Positions 48,001 through 60,964 of a stretch of 64,000 nt of DNA are shown here, one piece after another. The notes beneath the pieces are model-generated. The model was not told the origin of the DNA. It ran no database searches and was given only the letters and a program-made list of their open reading frames with translations. Numbering within the stretch: the first letter of the stretch is position 1; every line of letters starts with the position of its first letter. The DNA comes from Channa striata (Eukaryota; Chordata; Actinopteri; Anabantiformes; Channidae). The stretch is taken from contig CM065187.1 in assembly GCA_033026295.1 (NCBI GenBank), forward strand, positions 2,620,888 to 2,684,887, in the 5' to 3' direction. Both the position numbers and the translations under genes were made by a program.

Positions 48001-51000
48001 AACTGGAGTACATGTACCTGCTGGTCTGAAGTGCTGCCTACTTGAAGATGAGGAGGGACATTGGGGAGGGCTGTGGGAGTTTGGTTACTCCAGGAGGTGA
48101 CAGTGGAGGCAGCCCTCACCTGAAGCACACAGACACACGGCACATACGAATGATGGCCGAGTACAAGGAGGGAAAACACCACGCATCGCCACGAAGTACG
48201 GAGAGGACAGGGTTCAATTAACAGGAAGTGCAAAAGGAAAGTTTGTACAGAAAGACGGAGGTTTCTGCTCCCAGACTATTGGTAGAATTAATCTCCCTGC
48301 ATTAAGGGATCAAGGTTTGGAAACCGGCATGTGAGTAAAACCACGACTGGAGCGGAACTGACGAGTGCAACACAACTACAGTCACTACTTGATCAGGAGT
48401 GTGTGTAGAGTTGATGATGTGGTGATGTTTGTAAAGGGACAAAGATCAGAGCGTCTGCCTCTACTTAATGAAAAAATAAATAAAAAGTTTCATACTGACA
48501 ACAGACTGGACCAGTTTATTAAAACATATCTACAGAAGCGCTAAAGCGAGAAACCTAAACAGTCTAACCGTACAGTAAACACTGTTTAGGTTGTTTTTAA
48601 TTATGGTAATAACTGTGCAATACACACACATTTCTGTAAATGCCAATCAAAGGTGCATTTATAAATTAAAAATGTTATTATTTATTGCTAAAATATTTTT
48701 AAAAATGTAATAAAGATTAAAGTCGCCATTTTCTCTGTTATTCCCGTCTGCCTTTTAACTTCACCCTGAATTGTGAAGAACATTATAAAGCCTGTAAACT
48801 GTGGACTGATATTTAAAAATGGCTGAAATGTCACAGCCGATGATGGTTTAGCTAATAATAGTTATTAAATGTAGTAAATTATTGTTGCTATAATCCTGTG
48901 AGTATAACCTACACTTGCTGATGAATTGATGATGTGTTTATCAAGAGGTCACAATATATAAAACAGTACTCCTATGTTTCTGTTGTTTTCATAAGAAGAT
49001 CATCTAAGAGTGCTGGTGAAAATGGTGCAAATTACTAATGGTGTATCTATGTTCATTTATGTCTCAGTGCTTATGCTTATCAAGCTGGTTCCAGGAGGAC
49101 TGCCATAAATCAAACGAGAATCAGGCGTATTTGCAACTTTAGAAACTTGTCGAAAAACTGGAAGTGAAAGCTGGAACCTGAAAGTGACAGAAAAGGTGAG
49201 TGGAACGTACTGGCTGGTAATACTGTGGCTGTGCCGGGGCCGAGGCAGGTGTGGGCCCGGGCGCTGGAGCTGCTGCAGTGGCCTGAGGCACCATGGTGGG
49301 CTGGAAAGGGGTGAACGGATGCCGAGGAAGCGCTGAGCCGTGCTGAGCCTGGTGAGAAGGCAACTGCGTCGGAGCTCTGCGGGTTTGCGCTGGAGCTGCA
49401 GGTGCCGCTAGCTGCTGCCCCAGAGCTCGACTGAGACGATCGCGAAGCTGCTGCACGGCAACCTGGACAGAGGGAAGGTGGACTTAAGTTTTGTGATTGT
49501 TGCAGTGAAGCCCACGCTGTGTTCAATGACATAATCACCAGAATCACTATAAAGTAAGTAAACAGACATCAACACGCTGTTAAAATGACTTTTATAAAAC
49601 TGATTTTGTAAGTCAAGGTATTGTATCCGTTTCGAAAAAGGTTTTAAAAATGATGGTGTAAGGTTCAAACAGCTGACTGGGCAGGAAGCTGGTGGCTGTG
49701 TTACACACCTGGTTGGTGTTGTCAGGCAGGTAGGTGATGGCTGTGGACAGGCTGCCCTGGGAGGCCAGCAGGTTGGCGTACTGGCTCATCTTGTCGGCCA
49801 GGAGGATGCCGATAGCAGCGGGACCAGAGCGCTGAGTCTGCTCTACTGCACGCCGCAGCACCACGACCTTCTCCACCAGGTCCTGAGTGGCGGAAACACA
49901 ACACGTTAGCACTAGAATGCACAATGTGTTTCATCACTAAATGATTAAGGTAAAATGAGAGCAATGTTAGAAGACATGAGAGATGACTCGACTGCAGGAA
50001 TGTGAAATCTAAGTGTAAATTACATCTGAGTACATTATGGCTAACATCATAGAAAAGATTTACTCTTTTTTGTTTAGTGCTTGTTTCACGAGAAAAATCT
50101 GAGTTTAACGTGAATTTCACACGTTTTGCAAAATTGCTTTGCATAAAGTGATATCAGGGATGATACTTTCTCTTCTGCACGGATTTAAATATTAATTGTG
50201 GGTGAGTTTTTAGTGTCGATGGGTGCAGGTATATGTGTGACTATATGATACTATATGGTGAACAGAGTAGTGTGTTAGTTTGTTACCTCAAGTTTATGAA
50301 ACTGAGCTAAAGTCACTTTCTCCACATACCTGGAGTGAAAGAGGACAGTGTCCATCCTGCGCTTTGGTCCAACAAGACACGAGTTTCTCTACATTGCCAG
50401 CACATATGTAACACAGACAGGCCTGGGGTTGCAGTTGAGCATTGTCAGCCGCTTCGAGTCTGCCCCCGAGGATGTCTAGAAAACAGTGAGTTAGAGAGAA
50501 TAAACGTCAGAGCTGAGAGATGAAATGACATCAAACGACAGCGTGAACGTGAACTAACCGCAGAGTGAGGAGAAGTCCTCCGGCTGAGCGTACGTCATGA
50601 CGGCAGCCAGCGCCTCCTTCCAGTTCTGCAGGTCGCACGTCTTCAGGATGTCATGCCAGTCTTTCATCACCACAGCACTGATCAGCTGCGGGACAAAACA
50701 GACGATCGGATCAATGCCTTCATCACGGATCACCTGATTTCAGTGACAGGTCTCCTGTTTGTTACTCACTTTAGTTATCTTGCTGTGTGTTTTGGTGAAA
50801 TACTTCCTCTGGGTTTTCTCTAAGAGCTCGGCTCCTCCGGCTATGGCTAGGATGATGCTGTCCGCCATCCGGTTGTCATGGAGACAGAGCTCAACAGCTC
50901 CCTCAAAGTCCCCGGTCAGCAGAGCCTGAGTGATTAGCCCGTCCACATCTTACACCAAAACAAAAATAAATAAGAAATACTTTAGTACATCCGAACACTA

Positions 51001-54000
51001 CAGCAAACAAAACAAAATACCATCAACGTCACTAACATCACGTAGCACTGGAAGAGTTGTCACCTTGACTGATGCTAAGACTGACTCCTCCTGCAGGGGC
51101 TGGAGCTGTGGCCCTAGTGGGCTCCAGAACTGCAGCTGAAGTCTCTGCAGGACTCGGTTTCTCCTCTACTGGTGCTTTGGTCTCCTGAAACACAAGAGAA
51201 CATCTCATAATGTTTTATGTTTTGGCTCTTTTACTTCCCTCATGTTCTGCATGATAGTGACTACTTAAAAGAAAAGATGAAAAGTCTAGAGGCAAGTAAG
51301 TGGCTCGGTGAGGTCGTACAGCTGAAGTTAATGGAAATGTTGGTAATTCTGAAGGCATTTGATAAAAAAAGGACGATGTGATATTTGGAAGTCCTGATGA
51401 AATTGAAATGTGGGCTGATATTGTCATAAGATGAGACACAGAGAAAGATTTTAAACCAAAACTCCCGGGCCCCCAGGTGGCCGGTGAGGGAATTGCAGTT
51501 GGTCGTGATGATGCAATCAATAACTAGTATAAATGTGTTTTTATAAACACCTTGTCATGTATTAATGTTTGTTTCTAAATGATCAATTTTGGAGACGCCA
51601 GTGTGACTTTCAAGATTGAAATAATACCCATCCAGTCCATCTATTGAATGTGGGAGCCAGGTTTCAGAGTCCTGAACACGTTCCACACACTGGCAGCTGT
51701 GGATATGTTCACAGCCCAATGCAGAGAAAGCTTCCACATTTGTATTTGACTGAGGTTTAACAAATACACTTCCAGAAGGAAGTGGGTTAGGAAGATGTAC
51801 CTCCTCCAGTGGGATCTCCTCATCCTCTGCTTCCTCCTGTGGGAGAACCTCATCCACCTTTTCCTCTGGTTCATTGTTGAGGGTCTCCTCTGGATCCAGT
51901 GCTGCCGGCTCTTCGGTGTCTGCTTCAGCAGTTGAATCCAGTTCAAGAGCGGCTGCTGGCTGAAGGTTTGCTGCAGCGATCATGTCGAACGCTGCCTCCG
52001 GGGTGTCGGCAGACGGCAGCAGGACAGCTGGAGCAGGGGCGTCCACCTGAATAAAGAGGGGTGATGTGGATTCAGTCAGAGATGATGAGTGAATTTTCAA
52101 ATGTAGAAGACAGAAGATCGAGACTATGTGTGTAGGGAGGCACATTTTGTGAATTTTTTAGTATCTAGGCAGTTCTGCTCGTGGAGCTTTAGAGAAAATG
52201 TGGACTACAAATGGGGAAACGGAATCAGATTTGAAATGTCTATGTGGGATTTGTGCACAAAGGGGTTGCCGTTGGATGACTGACTTCCAAATATAGAAAG
52301 TTCTAACACTCAAGACAAAAGTTAATTTAGAGGGAAATGACAGATCAGGATCAACTCTTTGGCTTAATTAAATTCACCAACTTCATGAAATCACAATCAC
52401 TCTCCACAACAACAACACAACATGTTTTATAGTGTGTATGCTTCAATCAAAAGTATGTTCACATCCTTCCCAGCTTACTCCAGGAAGTTTCTAAAAAATA
52501 AGAGAAGTGCTGAGATGAGGCTTCATCTTTACTTGCAACACTTCCTTATTACAAAATGTAAGAGCGAGGTTAACTGCCAGCAGTGGTCAGTTCTGTTGGA
52601 TTGTCAGTTTAAGAATGTAAGTAGAAATAAGTCGAGAGTTAATGTGATAACGGGCACGTCTGAAAACATTTCAACTAACACACGTTACCTGCTTATGTTC
52701 ACGACAGTGGCAGATTTAGTCGTTTGATGATCTGTTTTTAACTAAGCGAGCTCTTGTCCCTGTTCCCAGTCTTAAAATAAAGTTGTCCGCATTAAACATT
52801 ACAGAACGTGATTATTTTTTATATCTTCTTATTGCCAGCTTTGACGCCACCTGTGTAGTGAGGGAGGTCTTTGTGTCTTAGATGGTGGACAGAGAAAGAA
52901 AAAGCACGTATGGAGACGTTCTATAGGTTAAGTGACTGACTTTTGTTAGCCAATAGGAAGTTTTCTTGGAGTAATATTTAATTACTGATTTTCATCTAAT
53001 TCTCAGCAACAGATGTACTTTCCAAACTGTGACGTGTTCCATGGGAGTTACTGCTTTGAACATACTCACCTTCCGAGGATCTGCCGGCTTTTCCTCTAGT
53101 GCTGCTGAAATCTGAAAACAAAAAAAGGCATTTGGTTAGTTAGTTGCCCTTTGTTTAAATCAAGAGACCTCGCTGAATTTGAGATATTTTGTGCAAAAGA
53201 AACCCGGCAGAAATCACTTATATACAGTACATAAAAAATTAATTGCACAACAGCTATACAGTTAAAACGAAGCAATATAATTGAAATCTACCACAACATT
53301 TTGAACATTTTTCGGTGACTTCTCTGGGAAAATCAAACGTTTCTAACCTCAAGCTAAGTTACAGCTCATTCCAGTAGTGAGCGAGACACTGGATAAAAGT
53401 AATACTCAGCACACACTTTGAAGAAATATAAGTATCAATATATCAGGAATTTATACAGACAAAATTGTTGGCACTTTTCCACAAAACAAAAACCTACAAG
53501 TTTCTTTTTACGTGAAAATGACAAAAACAATGCAATAATGTCCAATTTAAAAGTGCTAATATACCGAATAAAAGATTAAAAATGTGTGGATGCAAAACAC
53601 TTTACACACTACACACATCACATGATCTATTTTAACAAATTTGGCTTGGTCATTTTCATCTGTTTTAATAAAACAATAAAACAAAAGTCATCAGCAGAGA
53701 CATATTTTTTCCTTTTTTTTCCCCTTTTGTCAGTTTTAAATAGTGAATTTTTTTCTGGAAAAGCACCAACAATTTTATCCACATCTGTAGAAACTGCGTC
53801 TCACCTTTAAGGCTAAATCCTCTTTGTTGTACCCCAGAAGTTCCAGGTACTTACTGCGAATATCACTTTCAAAATTAGCCTGAAAACACAAAATGACTTT
53901 ATTAAAAAAAAAAAAACATTTTATTTTTACATTTTTTACAAAAAGATTCTTTTCTGAATTTCTTACCTTGAGGAAAGACCAAACCGTCTTTTCAAACTCG

Positions 54001-57000
54001 TTCTCTGCTGCATCGATCTTTTCCTGGCAGAACTCCACGAAGCTGCCTGCACTCAGAGTTGCCTGAAGCTGATCGGAGCGCTTCAAAAAGGCGGTTTCTG
54101 TGACAACCTGGCTGATGTGCACAACATGTGAGGTGGGCTGCTGAGGCTGCTGAGGGTTCGGCTTCGTGTTCTCCAGAGATACCAGCTTCCCACCAAACTA
54201 GGAACCAACAAAATGCAAAAACATTTAAGAACTGGAAATGGGAAAACGAGAGAAACACAACTCTTCATGTCGCGAGAGGTACAGAAACGGGACTCACAGC
54301 AAATGAGGCTCCCACGGGTCTTCGGATCCACTTAGGTGGTTTCTTCAGGGGATTTACTGTAGCGGGAGGGGCAGTAGTCTGGGGCAGCTGCAGAGGAGGC
54401 AACATTTGGCCTGTTCCAAAAGGATCCATGTTCCCAAACGAATTGCTGATCTGTATCAAACACCCAAAGCAAAGTCAGAACAAACAAAAAAGGAAATGTT
54501 CACAACTGTGGCTGAGTTCAAAAGAAATCAAACTCCTACGACCTTCAACTGATCACATAGGATCTGAAAAAGCACCAACTATAACAACTGAACACTTGCA
54601 TTACTTAATCACAATTCCATTTTACCATCGTACTTTGCTATAAGTGAAAACTGGCTCGGTCAACTTTGGCCCTCAAAGACGATGCCCTGCTTGTTTTATC
54701 GATACACACTGCTGGTTATCTGGATCAGGTGTGTTCAGTCAATCAGAAGCCAGCTGATCAGGACTGTGCAGGTATAGCTGCCACCCCCTCACTAAAAGGA
54801 TCCCTGATGATTGATTTGTCGCACTGGCCTTTTGATCAAATTAGTGGTCTTACAGTTTTGGTTCTTACTTGGTCAGCGTGTCTCTGGCTCTGCGCCTGGC
54901 TGGTGCCTCCCATGATGGAATAGATGTCAATGTGTCCGTCAAAGCTGGCGGCCGACAGCACTGCAGGGTTCCTGGGACACCACTGGATGTCAAAGCACCA
55001 CTGACTGCTGGTGGGTAACTCATACAGCACCTGATGATTCAATAAGACAATTTATGAAACTACGTAACAGAGGAGATTTTCATTTCAGTGTAATCTGCTT
55101 TGATAAAGTCAGTAACTACTGGAAAGAAATTGCTTTTATAGTGGTAGTTTCAGTCCAGTACTGTCCTACGTAGTACATCTTTGCCTCCCTGCTCTCTCTG
55201 TGTGAGAAGGAGTCAGTGACACAAAGCAGAGCAAAGATGAGCTTGGATTTTCAAAGACAAAACAATATGAGCAACAAAAGCCACCAGTAATTTTATGAAA
55301 CTATTCTTAAAGATTACAAATCTGAAGAAACGTGACATCTCAGTCGCTTATATACATAAAAATGATTTGAATTTGTATTAATTATCAAGCTGTAAAAAGT
55401 TAATACACTCACAACAGCTGTTTTTTTGTTGTATGCATAGCGCACGATTATTGAATACTTGTTTTCGTACTTATTAGTTGACAGTGGTGGTATGTAAGTA
55501 CTTGTACTTGCAGTGGTATAAGTCCATCTCTGATTTACCTCTGCTGTGTTTGGATTCCAGCACAAAATCCTGTTATCCTTCCCACAGCTCAGGAGCAGCT
55601 CAGGATCAGCCAAGCTCCAGGCGATCGACAGTATGCCCCTGAATGTGAAGAACACCACAGTTAGACAGTGAACAGTACAGTCACAGCTTAGCATAATATA
55701 GGATTGGGCTGACGATGTTCTATATTTTTAATAATGTCACTAAAATCCTATCAAAGGTTGTTTTTTTTTTTTTTACTACCACCACTTCCCTACTCAATCT
55801 GAGGTGCTAAGCTTCAAGCCCACTGCTTCCTACTGAAGAAAGAAGGAAGACTGGTGGTCTTATCCTTAAAGGCTACCAAGCAAAGCTGACAGCTTTGTCT
55901 TAGTTTAGGGTCCCGTCGGACAGGTGTGTTTACCGTGTGTGATTCTCTAAAATCTTGAGGGGAGAGGTAGCAAAACGCAAATCCCACATCTGGATGACCG
56001 GCATCCGATCGTCCTCCGAGGCCAAGACCAGCTGAGTGGCCACTTCTGGGTTCCAAGCCAGTCCAGAGCAATGCATCTACAAAACCACAGACACAAGCAC
56101 AGAATTAGACGGTTTCAGTTCAATATAAGGACTGTGCGAATTTGTATTTTTTATTTTTTTACTGCAGAAAGAACAACGTACTCTGTTGCTGTGGTCGCTA
56201 ACTTTAATTATGAGGTCATTTTTGCGGAGGTCCCAAACTGAAGCTCGGCCACTCGGGCTGGCAGAGGCCAGGATGTGCTGCACTTGCCTGTTCCACGACA
56301 CACAGCTGATGTCCTCCAGAGGCTTTAACACAAAAACAAACACTTTTACATATATAAAGACTGTAACTTTCAATCAGCCCTGACATAATTTACATGTAAA
56401 TCATCATCTGACAAAACCAGACATGAACACACACTTAAAAGTCTGCAGGTTACTGCTCAAATATCTGATTGTCAGATGTAACCACAAACAAATGATAATG
56501 ACAAAGTAATTCAATCAAATTATATACAGTTTCTGGAAGGTATAATCCCACTGTAGAACATTATGGAACTTTTTGAAGAAGAGATCAATGAGATTTACAA
56601 AATACACTAGAGAATAAAATGTTGTTTATAACAACTGAACATACCTGCGTTTTAGGTCCTGGTGTCATTGGGGAGCCGAAGTTGTTCATGTCCCAAATGT
56701 AGATTTCTGACTCGTTGCCACCAGATGCAACCAGGTTTGTCTGCAGTAAAAGACAAAACACAAAATGAGTCAGAGCATTTGTCAACAGCTGTAAACAGAG
56801 CGCATGCACACAATGTCGAGGTCACCAGCAATGCAGTTAAATGAATCATACCTGGAAACTGTTGACGTCGAGAGCTCTCACTGGCCCTGTGTGCAGGTCA
56901 CTCTCAGCGATGATCACGTTGCTCTCTCCTGCAATGATCTTTGCAGCATTGTACAGGATGATGTTACCGTTCTCACCTCCTGCGATAAGGACGCCAGAGG

Positions 57001-57840
57001 GTTGACCCTGGGTGTCCATTCCATAGGGACTCCATACCAGTTTGTGGTATCTGTAGAGAAGATGTCATGTCTATGTCATGCATGTATAAAGAAATGAATC
57101 TGACTGTGGTAAGGAGCCTGTTCTACCTGTGAGAGGAGGAGAAGCTGCCACATGATTTCATGTCCAGGGAAGGCTCAGCCAAGTCCAGCTCAAAGAACTC
57201 CAAGGAGGCATTGGTGCTGAAGGAGGCATCGAGCTGCTGGGCTGATGTTCCTGCGAAAGAAATCACATCAAGCTTTAGTATAACACTCCACAACATCACA
57301 GTGGCTCTCAAAACATTCTGCTAATAAGCAATTTTGCAAACAAAAGTGCTAAATGTTGGCACATTACACATTCTCAAATGTAAGAATTTGCAATCTGTGC
57401 TGCTGCCTCGACTTAAGCAAGGCACTTGGAGGTGGCATTTGCTGTGTGTAAACAATCACTTTTATTTTCCAGTAAAAAAAATTAAACATTTTTTACTACT
57501 TACAACTTTTTGTCGTAACCATCTGCAGTGGTCAAGAGCTTAGGTGTGCGACTGTGTCGTTCTAACATCAAATAAACTAAATACATGTAAACTGTCTAAA
57601 GCTGCAGCATCATTTTCTCTTGTTGTTGTCATTTCCCAGTGAACCAAGTGACTCCATGAATGGTTTGACAAATTTACATAATGCTCTGATTTGTGAACAG
57701 CAGCAGCAGCAGCAGCAGCAGAGACAGCAGGCCTGTGCTGGTCCTTGCTGCATGTCCATACCTGTTGCCAAGTAGATGGGGTGGTGCTGTGCAGGACTCC
57801 AGCTCTGGATGGCCGTGCGGTTGATCTCTTTGAGTTTCAT
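42025..57840 (-). CDS. sec31a: COPII outer-coat protein SEC31A
   Basis: Pairs with SEC13 to form the outer cage of COPII vesicles leaving the ER. 27 exons: 57762-57840, 57127-57250, 56852-57050, 56645-56740, 56182-56322, 55934-56076, 55539-55638, 54869-55030, 54298-54450, 53967-54197, 53805-53879, 53070-53111, 51801-52046, 51064-51184, 50770-50948, 50559-50685, 50330-50475, 49709-49882, 49211-49462, 48018-48119, 47464-47566, 46418-46816, 44194-44249, 43751-44002, 43172-43291, 42997-43068, 42025-42204. Phases close to 1357 residues. The N-terminal WD40 propeller covers about 1-350 (start MKLKEINRTAIQSWSPAQ; later SASPSGRASVWDLRKND). The alpha-solenoid follows (YICAGNVEKLVSCWTKAQDG, ADKMSQYANLLASQGS). 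A long Pro/Gln-rich linker includes a polyQ stretch in 43751-44002. The conserved end is FMPVLKVVLTQANKLGV. Several exons are multiples of three (42, 102, 246, 252, 399 nt) and could be skipped in frame. Minor exon edges (43751-44002, 46418-46816) were chosen by phase. Confidence 0.97.
42763..42852. repeat. 15-bp minisatellite, six units
   Basis: Six tandem units of about GGGTGTCGGGGCACA with point changes, in the last sec31a intron. The unit length is a multiple of three, so the minus strand stays open and reads a repeated GTLCP-like pentapeptide. This is a by-product of the period; no coding role is likely. Confidence 0.92.
44250..46417 (-). other. Large sec31a intron before the proline-rich exon
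   Basis: 2.2 kb of AT-rich intron, unusually long for this gene. I see no exon, RNA gene or recognised repeat in it. Confidence 0.5.
51555..51800 (-). other. Open readthrough extension of sec31a exon 13
   Basis: Beyond the donor of exon 51801-52046 (GTACAT), the sec31a frame stays open through 81 more codons before a stop. The extension contains mixed residues including SGSVFVKPQSNTN, GCEHIHSCQCVERVQDSETW and HSIDGLDGYYFNLESHTG, and is not low-complexity. It could be an alternative terminal exon giving a shorter SEC31A lacking the C-terminal half, or chance. I do not recognise the peptide. Confidence 0.35.
52047..53069 (-). other. sec31a intron, nothing further recognised
   Basis: About 1 kb of AT-rich intron between exons 12 and 13. 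No RNA gene, repeat or extra exon seen. Confidence 0.45.
57702..57721. repeat. CAG/CTG trinucleotide run
   Basis: About seven CAG units just inside sec31a intron 1, 40 bp after the donor of the first coding exon. Not translated in the sec31a model. Confidence 0.9.
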
Positions 57841-57995
57841 CCTAGAGAACAATAAGCGATGATTTCAAACGATCATGCAGTTATACAAACTTATAAAAAT
57901 ATTTTTTGAAAGACATGCACACACGCATACACACAAATGCTGGGAGACAAAATCCACAGTTCAGACGCTCTAAAGTCCAGCTAAACCTTTTTCGC

Positions 57996-58001
57996 TTTAT
58001 T
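57996..58001 (-). terminator. Poly(A) signal AATAAA below the orphan exon
   Basis: Minus-strand AATAAA 171 nt below the TAA that ends the open exon at 58172-58356 and upstream of the first sec31a coding exon. Together with that exon it looks like the end of a separate transcript or an early-terminated isoform. Confidence 0.4.
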
Positions 58002-58171
58002 GGTCATATCAGCCTTCCACAATATACAGTATTATATCTTTTCAATATGACAACCCCCCAGTGTTACCACATCTCCTGAAGAAAAGAAAACCTGAAACTA
58101 AAAGGATTATAACTCAAAATCATAGTAAAAAGACAACATGTACAGAATATTGACTAACTATAATACATTAG

Positions 58172-58356
58172 TTAAAGTTTGGCCTCAATCACGTTGGTTG
58201 AGTTCACATTGAGATTGGATCCCTTCACATCCAGCTCACTGTACATATGGGGAGAATCTTGGTAGCTGACATATGACGGTCCTGGGTTAAACGCAAGTAT
58301 TTCCTGCTGTGTAAGTGCAGTTTCTCCATTCGGCTGTGCCACATTAATAACAGCAT
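58172..58356 (-). CDS. Unidentified candidate terminal coding exon inside the sec31a 5' intron
   Basis: On the minus strand a good acceptor (TTTTCCACTGCAG) opens a frame of 62 codons including a stop that begins DAVINVAQPNGETAL, continues through AFNPGPSYVSYQDSPHMYSE and ends NSTNVIEAKL, then TAA. The tyrosines in PSYVSY and MYSEL resemble cytoplasmic-tail signalling motifs. A poly(A) signal follows 171 nt later. The sec31a 5' exon (donor at 59125/59126) is the nearest upstream donor and is phase-compatible, but that exon has no ATG in this frame. I do not recognise the protein. It could be the end of a small gene, an alternative sec31a 5' transcript, or chance. Confidence 0.35.
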
Positions 58357-59070
58357 CTGCAGTGGAAAAGACAAAGGTCTCTACTTGGATTGACACTACG
58401 CGGACATTGCATTGTAAAGCAATGACATTCAAGATTTCTGCATGGAAATCATTGCTAACACCATGCAAAACGCAACTTAAAGCCTACGATTAAAAATGTA
58501 TATGAATATTTTTTTTTTGCTTCGACTCTCTGGCGTGTTTCCAAAAACGCGCTTGCTAAGCCATAACCAGCAAAACTGAACGAATGAAAGAATGAATGAA
58601 TGAATCGATCGATGAAATGTCGCATTGTTTTAAAAATCACAGTTTGTGACAACGCTAACGTGCGTTTCCCAGTCAGATTAAAGAGCAAATATCGACAAAG
58701 TGTGTTAGAACTAACATGAATACATGACACATTTTAAAGATCTTTGTGAATGACATCGAATGACATCAAACACATTCTAATGAATAAAAAAAAGATGCTT
58801 TAAAAGACCACTGCGATGTATTATGTAGTTAACTGTCAAGAAGCCTGGGTGCACAGAAACCTCTCGGTTAACATTAGCAAGCTAGCGGCAAGCTAACAGC
58901 TGATGGAAGGCAACAGAACAAGCTAAAGCCTCCGGAGCAGGACAAATGTAAGCTCATGTTTTTGGACCTTGAACACACTCTTCTGCAGGTTCTTGTGTAG
59001 CTTCGAGGGCGGTTCGGAGTTCGAGCCTGCTGGCAGCCTGCAGGGGAAACCGAACTGTGTGATAACTGTT

Positions 59071-59174
59071 ACACACACACACACACAAACAGATCGGATC
59101 TTATTCCTCCAGCTCGGCGGCTTACCTTTACTTCTTCGCTCCGTCTCACACGACACACACACACACACACACAC
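59071..59174. repeat. Two short CA microsatellites at the sec31a 5' end
   Basis: CA runs at 59071-59088 and 59153-59174. The second lies within the sec31a 5' UTR exon, the first just inside intron 1. Confidence 0.85.
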
Positions 59175-59440
59175 AAACAAACGACGGGACAAACACAGAC
59201 ACCCTCGAGAAGTCCAACTTGTCCTTTCGGTTCCGCTCAAAGACGAACAGCCGTAAAGAGCGCAAGAAGCGGAGGCGACCCGGTCCCAGCAGTGGACGCC
59301 AGACAGAAATCCACGTCTCCACTGGACTCCATCAACGTGGCACAAAGCAACAACACTCCTCCTGCCACGAAGAAGAACAGCTTCCGGCGACGTAATCACT
59401 CCCCCGCTTGCTAACACGATGCTAACATAATGCTAACATG
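59126..59440 (-). promoter_or_regulatory. sec31a 5' UTR exon and promoter
   Basis: The 5' exon ends (minus strand) with AGAAGTAAAG before the donor GTAAGC at 59125, a strong site. The block up to about 59420 has many CpGs and an ETS-like CTTCCGGCG near 59385. Three GCTAAC hexamers spaced exactly 11 bp apart lie at 59410, 59421 and 59432. A short upstream frame, MESSGDVDFCLAS, begins in this exon and ends before the donor. The first coding exon at 57840 is 1.3 kb away. Confidence 0.55.
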
Positions 59441-60960
59441 CAGATTAATAAAAAGCAACATTACACCGGCTGTTTTTCTTCATCACAAACCCAGATGTTA
59501 GTAGAAAAGCGCAGAAATCATATTAAATTTTTTGACTAAATGTAACTAAGTTACGTTGCTGCAACTAATTCCATCTTTACCAGTTGCAATATTAGTAACT
59601 ATAATCCAATAAAAATCATTCTGCATTATTAGTACTAATAGTATATTTTGTTAAGAAAATCGAACTGTTACCTAAAAAGAATATCCAATCTAAGATATTA
59701 TTACAGAGAATGTCCACATTGTGGTGAAGATCCTTTTTATGGAATGATTTCCCTATCATAGTTATTCCAACTTGCGCTCTTGAATCCCGATACGCAAGTT
59801 ATGGAATTATTTCCCTGAGTAGAAAAACTGCTAAGATCATTTCTTCAGCTACTGCTTAGTAAGAAGCAGCATCAGACAATGTCTCTAGGACACTGTCAAG
59901 ATGTCAACTTTTCTCCTTGTTAAACATTTTAACAACTGTTCACGCCCCAAGACTTTTGCTGGTACTAAATAAAATAAAGATTCTCAGAAGTGTATCAGCT
60001 CTTAAATTCAAATATGAACAAAACTTAACAATAGGCATATAAAGAATAAACTTGGACTACATTTGTAGATTTATAAGTTCAACAGTGTTAAAAAGGTTTT
60101 ATGTGAAACTAAGTTGGATTATTTCAAAGAGAAATTACTTGCTTAGATCATGTATATGAAAAAATGTCAATTTTGTTTGACAGCACATTTTATTTCACAA
60201 TTAAACATTCTCCATTACATAAGTAATAGCTACTGTGAACATCTAAAACAAACATTTGCATTAGAAATCACTAAAACTTTGCACACAGGGGTTATACAAG
60301 TGTAACACTTTGGTACTTTTAGTTAAACAACATTTCAAGTGCAGAACTTTCACTTTGAAAATATACTTTATGAATATGGTATTGCTACATTATTTAAACA
60401 TGAGAATATATCAATTTTCCTTCAGATACACCACATATGAACAGACACCAACTCCAACTTTGCTTCACAGTTGTATTTATGTGGCAATAAACATATTAAA
60501 TTAAAATCCAATATGAAGTAGCAAGTGCCCATGGTTCATGTAGTGGTGTACAGACATCAACTTGATTCCATCTTTCACCTCACCTGGTTGAGTCTGAAAG
60601 AACAAATAACATATTTAAGTTTAGAAGTTTTGCACAGATTTTCTCCAGTCAACAGTGGTAGGCGATTTATGCGGAATATGAATGCCAATACCCTCATTTA
60701 CAAACTCATTAATAATCTTCCCCAAACATAGGAATGGGTCAGATGGGTAGTGATTGATATAATCATTGGGATGGCATTTCACTTAACAAAAAATAAAAAT
60801 ACATACATGGAGACATGGCAGGTCCACAAAGCTCTGCAGCCCTTAACCTCAGTAGACCTGCCACAAGACATTTTTACAGATTTTTATGTTCAACGACACA
60901 AATGTTAAAACCCTTGCATTGCATAAATACATCACTATGATCTTAAGAAAATTACTTTAC
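59441..60960. other. Intergenic AT-rich interval, no gene recognised
   Basis: No family-recognisable frame on either strand, no repeat assigned. Confidence 0.45.
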
Positions 60961-60964
60961 GTAC

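Noticed and set aside
50284..50329. Extra sec31a exon reading YVEKVTLAQFHKLE between 50330-50475 and 49709-49882
   Set aside because: Reading through from the exon above hits a stop, and the family sequence continues directly from one exon to the next; a separate acceptor in phase is not visible.
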